From Hohaiivirga grylli (GTDB lineage: Bacteria > Pseudomonadota > Alphaproteobacteria > Rhizobiales > Beijerinckiaceae): DNA of 64,000 nucleotides. Location: the NCBI RefSeq assembly GCF_039655745.1, contig NZ_JBBYXI010000001.1, forward strand, positions 372,001 through 436,000. Direction: 5' to 3'. Numbering within the stretch: the first letter of the stretch is position 1; each line of letters starts with the position of its first letter. The notes under the pieces are model-generated. The model saw only the letters and a list, made by a program, of their open reading frames with translations. It was not told the DNA's origin and searched no databases. The position numbers and the translations under genes are program-made. Positions 32,621 through 40,042 of the stretch are shown here, piece after piece.

Positions 32621-33756
32621 CTCTGGTGTTTCGTAGCCAGAGCCTTTTCCCATTCAAGTCTGACGTCACTATCCGTTTCTTGCGGATAGTGATTTTCTTT
32701 TATTCTGAAGAGGTCTTCTGTATCAAGCAGACGAACCAGAGCCCAGACTGACATAGCACGTATCATTGGCTCATCGTTTGACAAGAGATTGATGACTTGT
32801 GGTACAAGCTCTGGATTGCGGGAGTTCCCCGCGGCAATCAGCACGTTACGCATGAAACGCGTGTGCCCGAGCCGTCGAACGGGCGTTCCGGAGAAGCGAT
32901 CGCGAAACATCTGATCATCCAGAGCCAGAAGGTCTGTGAGTGCAGGCCCGGCGAGATCATCTTTCTGCGCGAGTTTGATTTCGCTGCTTTGGCGAGCAAA
33001 CTTGTTCCATGGGCAGATGGCAACACAATCGTCACAACCAAAAATCCGGTTGCCAATGGCTTCTCTGAATTCCTCAGGAATCTGTTCTTTTAATTCAATA
33101 GTCAGATAAGAAATACAGCGTCGTGAATCGAGATTTCCCGGACCTGTAAAAGCATCTGTTGGGCAGATATCAAGGCAACGGCGGCATGAACCACAATGAT
33201 CAACCTCTGGTTCATCATAGGGCAGCTCAATAGTGGTAAAGATGGATCCAAGAAACAGCCAGTTACCAAACTCACGTGAAACCAAAACACTATGTTTCCC
33301 TTGCCAGCCGAGGCCCGCAGCTTGAGCAAGAGGTTTTTCCATAACAGGGGCTGTATCAACAAAGACCTTTACATCACCACCCCCACGTGTCGCGAGGAGG
33401 CCAGCAACTTCCTTAAGCTTGCCTTTGAGAATATCGTGGTAGTCACGACTGCGGGCATAAACGGAAATTGAGCCACGGTCTGGTTGATTGATATAAGCAA
33501 GAGGATCTTCCTTCGGACCATAGTTCATGCCAAGCATGACAATGCTTTTCACGTCCGACCAGAGGGCTTTAGGGGTGTGGCGGCGATCTTCCGTTTCTTC
33601 CATCCATGTCATGGAGCCGTGGTGGTTTTCTGATAGCCATGCGCGCAGCTTGCCAGATGCCATGGGAATTGCGTCCGCATTTGTAATGCGGATGACATCA
33701 AACCCCAGCTTTTCTGCACGCTCAATGAGGGCGCGTTTCAGCTTTTCCAGTTTCAA
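32617..33756 (-). CDS. queG: Epoxyqueuosine reductase QueG
   Basis: 379 residues when started at TTG 33756, whose T-T-G-A overlaps the GST stop codon; the longer frame up to 33855 would run back into the GST gene. That length equals the usual QueG size. The enzyme reduces epoxyqueuosine to queuosine in tRNA wobble positions using cobalamin and two 4Fe-4S clusters, visible as CGSCRRCLDICP and CDDCVAICP. The C-terminal ~80 residues form the HEAT-like tRNA-recognition domain (for example NDEPMIRAMSVWALVRL). Translational coupling to the upstream GST gene is inferred from the overlap. Confidence 0.92.
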   Translation of the reverse strand: MKLEKLKRALIERAEKLGFDVIRITNADAIPMASGKLRAWLSENHHGSMTWMEETEDRRHTPKALWSDVKSIVMLGMNYGPKEDPLAYINQPDRGSISVYARSRDYHDILKGKLKEVAGLLATRGGGDVKVFVDTAPVMEKPLAQAAGLGWQGKHSVLVSREFGNWLFLGSIFTTIELPYDEPEVDHCGSCRRCLDICPTDAFTGPGNLDSRRCISYLTIELKEQIPEEFREAIGNRIFGCDDCVAICPWNKFARQSSEIKLAQKDDLAGPALTDLLALDDQMFRDRFSGTPVRRLGHTRFMRNVLIAAGNSRNPELVPQVINLLSNDEPMIRAMSVWALVRLLDTEDLFRIKENHYPQETDSDVRLEWEKALATKHQS

Positions 33757-34445
33757 AAATCCAGATTGGTGTAATGGCTGACCGGGGCCATGCCCGGAAT
33801 CCGATCGTTCAGAATGGAGCGGAATGCTCGTCTTGATTTTATTCTCGCGTACCATTCCTTGGCCGTTGGTTGTTCATCCCACGGGACATCACCGAGATAA
33901 TCTGCTGTCGATAGATGTGCGGCAGCAGCCATATCTGCATAGCTTAATTTATCACCGGCAAGCCAGTTCCGTTTAGAAGTCAGATAGCCGATGTACTGGA
34001 GATGATAACGTATATTTGCGCGTGCTGCACGTATCATCGCCATGTCGGGGGCACCACCACCCATACTCATCGGAATAAAGCGCTTGTAGATTTTCTCGTG
34101 TACGAGATAACTGCTGACTTCTTCATGAAACTTATTGAGAAACCAGTCCATCAAACGGCGAATTTCTGCACGCTCAGCCGGTGATTCTGGCAAAAGCCGT
34201 CTGTCGCCCATGCCCAAGCCTCTGGTCTCATCCAGATATTCAGCAATTACACCAGCACCAGAGACGACAAAGCCACCATCTTCAATAAGGACGGGAGTTG
34301 TCCCGGCAGGATTGATTGCCAGAAATTCCATACGGCGTTCCCAAGGGCGCTCTTCCACAAATTGTGGCTCCATACCCATCTCTCCGAGGATGATGCGTAT
34401 AAAGCGCGAATGTGGGCAGAATGGGTAATGATGAATAAGCGCCAT
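33753..34445 (-). CDS. Glutathione S-transferase family protein
   Basis: 230 residues. The N-terminal thioredoxin-like domain (1-~80) has HHYPFCPHSRFIRIILGEMG and the cis-Pro block GTTPVLIEDGG; the C-terminal domain (~90-230) is all-helical with the usual DRLSYADMAAAAHL-type motif (here DKLSYADMAAAAHLS). Catalysis would use the N-terminal Cys or a Ser/Tyr nearby. The physiological substrate is unknown. The gene is linked to queG by a stop/start overlap; this GST-queG pairing is often seen in Hyphomicrobiales, as far as I recall. Confidence 0.87.
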   Translation of the reverse strand: MALIHHYPFCPHSRFIRIILGEMGMEPQFVEERPWERRMEFLAINPAGTTPVLIEDGGFVVSGAGVIAEYLDETRGLGMGDRRLLPESPAERAEIRRLMDWFLNKFHEEVSSYLVHEKIYKRFIPMSMGGGAPDMAMIRAARANIRYHLQYIGYLTSKRNWLAGDKLSYADMAAAAHLSTADYLGDVPWDEQPTAKEWYARIKSRRAFRSILNDRIPGMAPVSHYTNLDF

Positions 34446-34746
34446 CTAAGATTCGTCTTGCCACCGAGTGAATTTAAAAGGTTTTTTGAAGTCTGCTTAA
34501 AGAGCAGGATTTCGTTAACGTATGGTAACCATTCACAAGAGCAGATACTGATTTTGTGAAAAGTTATACGAGAGTAGGTCTTAATTTGTTTGGTAAAAGG
34601 GCAATGAGACTGAAAAAAGGCAAAGAAGTGCAATAAAAACTTCTCTTTTTAAGTATCTGCAGGCGCGGTAACCATAATGAAAGAAAGTGCTGCGAAAGTT
34701 GCATCATTGGATTGGGTTTTAAGTTTTGAACTGAAAAGGCATCATT
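34446..34746. other. Intergenic region between GST and uppP, with an orphan terminator-like hairpin
   Basis: No ORF is supported. On the plus strand AGAAGT/ACTTCT (34624-34644) with a 9-base loop is followed by CTTTTT (34645-34650), the shape of a weak intrinsic terminator, although no plus-strand gene precedes it. A short transcript starting inside this region is one possible reading. The region must also hold the promoter of uppP and of the GST-queG pair. Confidence 0.35.
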
Positions 34747-35541
34747 ATGGAATACCTACAGGCAGCCTTACTTGGTGTCGTTGAGGGTCTGACGGAGTTT
34801 TTACCGGTCTCATCAACCGGGCATCTCTTGTTGCTGGGACATTTCATTGGGTTCAATTCCCCAACCCGAACCTTTGAGGTCCTCATCCAGCTTGGTGCTA
34901 TTCTTGCAATCCTTCTGGTGTATGCACGACGCCTGATTGATATTGCCAAGGCACTTCCAACCAGCCCTCAGGCCCGGCGGTTTGTGATTGGAGTTTTGGT
35001 AGCTTTTCTACCAGCGGCTTTATTTGGCGCTTTGTTTCATGGTTTTATCAAGGGCGTTCTTTTCAACCCCTATGTGGTCTGCTTTACGCTGATTGGCGGC
35101 GGTCTGATACTGCTGGTTGTCGATGAATATTCGTTTGAGCCAAAATATACGGATGCAACAGCATTCCCGCTGTCCGTCTATGCCAAGATTGGTTTTATCC
35201 AGTGTATTGCAATGATTCCAGGTGTCTCACGGTCTGGGGCAACGATTGTTGGTGGGCTTCTTTTGGGGGCTGATAAAAGGTCGGCTGCTGAGTTTTCATT
35301 CTTTCTGGCGATGCCGACAATGGCAGGTGCCTTCGTATATGACCTATTTAAGAATTATCGTTATCTGTCATTTGATGATGGAGCGCTCATTCTTATTGGA
35401 TTTATCTTTGCTTTTGGCGCAGGCCTTTTCGTCGTGCGCGGGTTCCTTGACTACATCTCACGTCACGGTTTTATGCCATTTGCATGGTGGCGTATCATTG
35501 TTGGCTCTGTCGGCCTGGCCGGGTTATTTGCATTCGGCTAA
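34747..35541 (+). CDS. uppP: Undecaprenyl-diphosphatase UppP (BacA)
   Basis: 264 residues, about eight membrane helices. The two BacA signature motifs are intact: EGLTEFLPVSSTGH near residue 17 (with catalytic Glu and Ser) and PGVSRSGATI near residue 158 (with the catalytic Arg). It dephosphorylates undecaprenyl pyrophosphate so the carrier lipid can be reused for cell-wall and glycan synthesis; its loss or abundance affects bacitracin sensitivity. The last 47 bases overlap the convergent nth gene. Confidence 0.95.
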   Translation: MEYLQAALLGVVEGLTEFLPVSSTGHLLLLGHFIGFNSPTRTFEVLIQLGAILAILLVYARRLIDIAKALPTSPQARRFVIGVLVAFLPAALFGALFHGFIKGVLFNPYVVCFTLIGGGLILLVVDEYSFEPKYTDATAFPLSVYAKIGFIQCIAMIPGVSRSGATIVGGLLLGADKRSAAEFSFFLAMPTMAGAFVYDLFKNYRYLSFDDGALILIGFIFAFGAGLFVVRGFLDYISRHGFMPFAWWRIIVGSVGLAGLFAFG

Positions 35542-36205
35542 GTAAGATATCCTTAGCCGGGTAGCGGCACAGGTCACTGATGATGCAGCGTGCGCATTCG
35601 GGTTTACGTGCTTTGCAGACATAACGGCCGTGCAGGATCATCCAGTGATGTGCATGTAAAAGATATTCTTTCGGAATAAGTTTCTCGAGCGGGGCCTGCG
35701 TCTCAAGAGGCGTGCGGGTATGGACGAGTGGAATGCGGTTGGCGACCCGGAAGATATGTGTATCAACCGCAATCCTGGGAACGTTGAATGCAACATTCAT
35801 AACAACACTGGCCGTTTTCTTGCCAACACCGGGGAGTGTTTGCAATGCGTCGATGTCCATCGGGACTTTGCCACCGAAATTCTCAATGAGTTTTTCTGAA
35901 AGTGCTATGACGTTTTTAGCTTTGGTATTGAAGTAATTGATTGTGCGAATGCACTCACGCAAGCCGTCTTCACCAAGCTCCAGCATTTTCTCCGGCGTAT
36001 CTGCAAGCGGGAAAAGCTTTTGGGTTGCTTTGTTGACGCCCACATCCGTTGCCTGCGCCGATAGGGCAACTGCCACCAGCAACGTATAGGAATTGGTATA
36101 TTCCAGTTCACTTCGTGGAGCAGGGTTTTGCTCCTGAAAGCGTCTGAAGATTTCTGAAACAGTTTTTTTATCGACCGTCTTAACGGCTGGCGTAGCTTTA
36201 GTCAT
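35495..36205 (-). CDS. nth: Endonuclease III
   Basis: 236 residues from ATG 36205 (a TTG five codons upstream also opens the frame). Helix-hairpin-helix LPGVGKKTA carries the catalytic Lys; VDTHIFRVANR holds the catalytic Asp; the 4Fe-4S cluster C-x6-C-x2-C-x5-C is in CKARKPECARCIISDLC. It is a glycosylase/lyase that removes oxidised pyrimidines in base-excision repair. The C-terminal extension of about 20 residues after the cluster is the part whose DNA overlaps the end of uppP, so the extension may be dispensable. Confidence 0.95.
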   Translation of the reverse strand: MTKATPAVKTVDKKTVSEIFRRFQEQNPAPRSELEYTNSYTLLVAVALSAQATDVGVNKATQKLFPLADTPEKMLELGEDGLRECIRTINYFNTKAKNVIALSEKLIENFGGKVPMDIDALQTLPGVGKKTASVVMNVAFNVPRIAVDTHIFRVANRIPLVHTRTPLETQAPLEKLIPKEYLLHAHHWMILHGRYVCKARKPECARCIISDLCRYPAKDILLSRMQITRPGRQSQQ

Positions 36206-36348
36206 TGAAGCTTTATACAAGTGATGAGCAGTTACAGAAAGAGTTTCACGATCCTTGATAGGAAAAAATCACATAGAATTGAGGAAAAGAAAAGAGGATG
36301 CTGAAATCGGGTGTCTGTTTCCATGTTTGGGCATTATGCTGCACAGGA

Positions 36349-37248
36349 ATGAGAAGCCAAGGCGATAACTGAAATTCTTAAAAGTGTTCTTGCGCAAGCT
36401 AATGCAGAAGCCAACCCGGTAGACGATTATGAAACGGTGAAGGCTATCATCGCGTTTATTTCTGAGAACTGGTGGCAACAGCCTGAACTTGAAGAGATAG
36501 CCAAGCACGTCGGCCTTTCAGAGAGGGCGGATCATCAATTATTTCGGCGTTGGGGAGGTTTAACACCAAAGGCTTTTTTTACAGGCTATCACGCTCGATA
36601 ATGCCAAAGGCCTGCTGCAAAACTCGGCAAGTATTCTTGAAACCTCGTTTGAGGTTGGTCTATCCGGTCTGGGACGATTGCACGATCTGTTCGTAACCCA
36701 TGAAGCGATGTCTCCCGGAGATTCAAAAAGGGTGGTGCCGGTATCACTATGAAATATGGATTCCATCCTTCTCCTTTTGGTGAGCTTATTCTTGTTATAA
36801 CCTCCCGCGGACTTGCAGGACTTGGGTTTGTTGATGACGGCAATCGGGAATATTCATTAGCCGATATGCAGAGCCGCTGACCGAACGCAGAATATGTGCA
36901 TGATGATGAGGCTGTTGCGCCTTACGCCTTACGTATTTTCAATCCTGATCAATGGAGTGAAGAGCAACCTCTGCGTATTGTCTTAATCGGAACTGATTTT
37001 GAAATCCGTGTTTGGGAAACGCTTTTGCGTATTCCGATGAGGCAGGTCACGACCTACTCTGATGTTGCCAATTATATCGGTAATCCAAAAGCATCGCGTG
37101 CGGTCGGTACGGCCGTTGAACGAAATCCAATTTCGTTTGTGGTGCCGTCCATCGCATTATCGGACGATCAGGTGCGCTGACAGGATATCATTGGGGCATC
37201 ACCCGCAAGCAGGCTATACTCGGGTGGGAGTTCGCAGAACGCACCTGA
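36349..37248 (+). pseudogene. Decayed Ada-type AraC-HTH / O6-methylguanine-DNA methyltransferase gene
   Basis: The reading frame can be followed across all three forward frames from about ATG 36349 to TGA 37246-37248. The first part encodes an AraC-type HTH (DNAKGLLQNSASILETSFEVGLSGLGRLHDLF, in segments), the second an MGMT domain (FHPSPFGELIL ... IRVWETLLRIP ... KASRAVGTAVERNP). Visible lesions: a likely extra G near 36361, a 7-T run at 36574-36580 (six expected), a lost base near 36723, a TGG-to-TGA stop at 36878-36880, and a lost G between 37148 and 37149. The last falls exactly in the cysteine codon of the PCHR active site. After it the frame reads on correctly to the natural end. The intact protein would repair O6-methylguanine and may have regulated the response. 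Confidence 0.88.
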
Positions 37249-37259
37249 ACAAGATCATG

Positions 37260-37280
37260 CGCCCTGATTTAATAAGGGCG
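37260..37280. terminator. Weak hairpin between the Ada pseudogene and pyrF
   Basis: CGCCCT/AGGGCG with a 9-base AT loop lies between convergent units. The stem is short and no T-run follows, so confidence is limited. Confidence 0.4.
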
Positions 37281-37296
37281 TAATCCCGTCATATCA

Positions 37297-37998
37297 TTAA
37301 AGTGCGGATGCTATTTCGGCGACAATCTCTTTTGCTGCTGCGACAGGGTCGGCAGCTGCTGTAATTGGGCGACCAACAACAAGATGAGTTGAGCCGGACC
37401 GGATGGCCATTGCAGGTGTGACGATACGTTTCTGATCATCTGCACTTGAACCTGCCGGGCGAATGCCTGGGGTGACAATCAACTTATCTGTTCCGATAAT
37501 TTCCTGCACACGACCAGCTTCAGTTGCTGCGCAGACAATACCATCAATGCCAATATCCTTGGCCTGAGCAGCACGCTTTGCAACGAGTTCAGAAACTGTG
37601 CCGCTATAACCAGCCTCAATAAAATCATTGTTGTCGTAAGATGTCAGAACAGTCACCGCGATAACTTTGAGATTACTGCCAGCTTTGCCTTTGACGGCTG
37701 CACGCATTGTCTGCGGGTAGGCATGAACCGTTGCGAGTGTAACGCCCATCTGTGCGATAGAACGAATACCTTCTTCAACCGTATTGCCAATGTCGTGAAG
37801 CTTGAGATCAAGGAAGACTTTTTTGCCAACGGCAATCAGTTCGCGTGCGAGTTCAAAGCCGCCTGCATATCCAAGCTGATACCCGATTTTGTAGAAAACA
37901 ACCTCATCTCCCAGTTTCCTGACCAATGCTCTTGCTTCATCAATTGATGAGATATCCAGAGCAACAATGAGGCGTTCACGGGCTGCTGAGAGATTCAT
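37297..37998 (-). CDS. pyrF: Orotidine 5'-phosphate decarboxylase
   Basis: 233 residues. The N-terminal LIVALDI, catalytic DLKLHDIGNTV (Asp-Lys-His-Asp, near residue 65), VTVLTS and C-terminal VTPGIRP and VVGRPIT motifs are all intact. It makes UMP from OMP in pyrimidine synthesis. Its start overlaps the stop of the methyltransferase gene by 4 bases (ATGA), so it is translated from the dnaJ-side transcript. The dnaJ - PmtA-like - pyrF order is typical of Hyphomicrobiales. Confidence 0.96.
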   Translation of the reverse strand: MNLSAARERLIVALDISSIDEARALVRKLGDEVVFYKIGYQLGYAGGFELARELIAVGKKVFLDLKLHDIGNTVEEGIRSIAQMGVTLATVHAYPQTMRAAVKGKAGSNLKVIAVTVLTSYDNNDFIEAGYSGTVSELVAKRAAQAKDIGIDGIVCAATEAGRVQEIIGTDKLIVTPGIRPAGSSADDQKRIVTPAMAIRSGSTHLVVGRPITAAADPVAAAKEIVAEIASAL

Positions 37999-38621
37999 GT
38001 TTCACTTCGTTGGTTGTAAACCCAGACACGGGCTGGTGGCATATTGCGCCAGATGCGCTTTGAGGCCTGACATGTATGGCTTGGCAGTTCCTCAGGAATA
38101 GGCGGCATTAAGGCGTAGGTGAATTGGATAAATGGGGCATCTGCCGCCATGAGCGTGGTTGCTTCATTAAGTAATGATACGCGGGTATCCAGAGGCTTGG
38201 TCATCAGCGGAAGGCTGGAAACGACAGCCGCCGCTGGCTCAGAGAGAACACCCTTTAAGGTATCCGTAATGTTATAGGCATCACCCTGAATGATGGTTGC
38301 TTCCGGAAAGCGACGCTTTAGTAACTTACAAAAATCAGCACTGTATTCGACAAGGATAAGCCGGTTTTGCGGGATACCGTGGCGAACCAGTGCCTGCGTA
38401 ACCGGGCCCGTGCCCGGGCCCAGCTCAATAACCGGGCCAACAATATCTGAATTGACATAAGAAGCCATGGCCCGGGCTAGCCAGGGGCTCGAGGGAGCAA
38501 CTGCTCCAGTCATCAGCGGACGCTCAAGCCATGAGCGCCAGAACCGCGCCTGATCAACCGATTTATCTTTAGCTGCAGTGACGATTTTACGTCGTGACAG
38601 CGGGGAAGATGACGGAAACAC
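37995..38621 (-). CDS. PmtA-like SAM-dependent methyltransferase
   Basis: 208 residues starting at GTG 38621. The FWRSWLERPLMTGAVAPSS segment at the N-terminus and SAM motif I VIELGPGTGPVTQAL resemble rhizobial phospholipid N-methyltransferase PmtA (and, more distantly, KsgA-like enzymes). PmtA methylates phosphatidylethanolamine to phosphatidylcholine, which is important in host-associated Hyphomicrobiales. The exact substrate is an inference from family and gene order. The stop overlaps the pyrF start. Confidence 0.75.
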   Translation of the reverse strand: MFPSSSPLSRRKIVTAAKDKSVDQARFWRSWLERPLMTGAVAPSSPWLARAMASYVNSDIVGPVIELGPGTGPVTQALVRHGIPQNRLILVEYSADFCKLLKRRFPEATIIQGDAYNITDTLKGVLSEPAAAVVSSLPLMTKPLDTRVSLLNEATTLMAADAPFIQFTYALMPPIPEELPSHTCQASKRIWRNMPPARVWVYNQRSET

Positions 38622-38685
38622 GGGGCTAAATCTCTCAATTGGCGGGCAGGTACGCGTTAAGCTTCAAACCTGTCGATGTTATTCC

Positions 38686-39846
38686 TTAGCGCGTAACACT
38701 GAAACCATCAAAGAAATCTTTCATTCTGGCAAAAAAACCTGAGCATTCAGGGTTAGTGTCTTTTGATGATTCCGCATTAAACTCTTTTAAAAGCTCACGT
38801 TGACGCTTCGTCAGCTTCTGTGGAGTTTCCACAACCACCTGGATGTAAAGATCGCCAGTTGTCCGGGATCTCAGGACGGGCATACCTTTTCCACGAATGC
38901 GGATTTGTTTCCCGGTCTGTGTTCCTTCCGGAATATTGACCTTCTCTTCTGAGCCATCAATACCGGGAACCGTGATTTCATCACCAAGAGCCGCATCAAC
39001 CATGGAAATTGGCACACGGCAGAAAAGATCTGCCCCATCGCGCTGGAAAAACTGGTGTGGTTTGATTGACAGGAAGATATAAAGATCACCTGCAGGGCCG
39101 CCACGTAATCCGCTTTCGCCTTCTCCAGCTAAACGGATACGGGTGCCGTCCTCAACGCCTGCCGGAATATTGACTGAAAGGGTGCGTTCTTTTGTGACCC
39201 GACCTGCACCACCGCATTTATCACATGGGTCATCAATGACCTCGCCGCGGCCATGACAATTGGGGCAGGTGCGCTCAACCGCGAAGAACCCCTGTGACGC
39301 CCGAACGCGGCCATGACCCCCACATGTGGGACACTGGTGTGGTTTTGATCCGGCCTTTGCACCTGTTCCCGTACAGGCTTCGCAGGTTACTGCGATCGGG
39401 GCTTTGATGGTTTCTTCCTTGCCTGTGAAGGCTTCTTCTAATGTAATCTCAAGATTATAACGCAGGTCTGAGCCACGTTCACGACCTGCTGTGCCGCGTC
39501 CTCGACCACCAGCATTACCCGGTCCGGCACCACCTCCGAAGAATGAGTCGAAAATATCGCTCATGAAATCTGAGAAGTCATTTCCAAAGCCCGGGCCGCC
39601 AGCTCCACCACCGCCACCATTGACGAAAGCATCATGACCAAAACGGTCATAAGCTGCTTTCTTTTCGGGGTCGGATAATGTCTGGTATGCCTCGTTGATC
39701 TCTTTAAACAGGGCTTCGGCTTCTGCGTCACCTGGGTTACGATCAGGATGATATTTCATTGCGAGCTTGCGGAAGGTGGACTTAAGCTCCACTTCCGTGA
39801 CAGTCTTTTTGACACCCAGTATTTCGTAATAGTCCCGTTTGGACAT
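38686..39846 (-). CDS. dnaJ: Chaperone DnaJ
   Basis: 386 residues. J-domain with HPD in KYHPDRNPG (residues ~31-39), Gly/Phe-rich linker (~75-115), four zinc-binding CxxCxGxG repeats (CEACTGTG, CPTCGGHG, CPNCHGRG, CDKCGGAG) and the C-terminal substrate-binding domain. It stimulates DnaK ATPase activity and delivers unfolded proteins. It lies 196 bases downstream of dnaK on the same strand, separated by two hairpins. Confidence 0.97.
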   Translation of the reverse strand: MSKRDYYEILGVKKTVTEVELKSTFRKLAMKYHPDRNPGDAEAEALFKEINEAYQTLSDPEKKAAYDRFGHDAFVNGGGGGAGGPGFGNDFSDFMSDIFDSFFGGGAGPGNAGGRGRGTAGRERGSDLRYNLEITLEEAFTGKEETIKAPIAVTCEACTGTGAKAGSKPHQCPTCGGHGRVRASQGFFAVERTCPNCHGRGEVIDDPCDKCGGAGRVTKERTLSVNIPAGVEDGTRIRLAGEGESGLRGGPAGDLYIFLSIKPHQFFQRDGADLFCRVPISMVDAALGDEITVPGIDGSEEKVNIPEGTQTGKQIRIRGKGMPVLRSRTTGDLYIQVVVETPQKLTKRQRELLKEFNAESSKDTNPECSGFFARMKDFFDGFSVTR

Positions 39847-39952
39847 CAGTTGTACCCTATTTTCGACCTATCTCCGCTTCCTTATCCGGTAAGCTCTCAG
39901 GTCCTTGTGCAGTTTGAGCTTTAAGCCGTTTATACTGCTTTGTTTCATCTGT

Positions 39953-39980
39953 AACGAATGTAAATCTGGTGACATTCGTT
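39953..39980. terminator. Second dnaK-dnaJ intergenic hairpin
   Basis: AACGAATGT/ACATTCGTT form a perfect 9-bp stem with a 10-base loop, 5 bases from the stronger hairpin at 39986-40016. It lies in the dnaK-dnaJ gap and could stabilise the dnaK message or lower dnaJ read-through; no T-run accompanies it. Confidence 0.45.
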
Positions 39981-39985
39981 AGAGG

Positions 39986-40016
39986 AAATCCCCGGATGTA
40001 TTGAGTCCGGGGATTT
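39986..40016 (-). terminator. Strong hairpin after dnaK
   Basis: AAATCCCCGGA/TCCGGGGATTT is a perfect 11-bp stem with a 9-base loop, 27 bases after the dnaK stop on the minus strand. With no T-run beyond the stem, it resembles an attenuator or a 3'-end stabiliser that would make dnaJ less abundant than dnaK. Confidence 0.6.
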
Positions 40017-40042
40017 CTGGTGCTTCATGAAATCAGGCTGAA

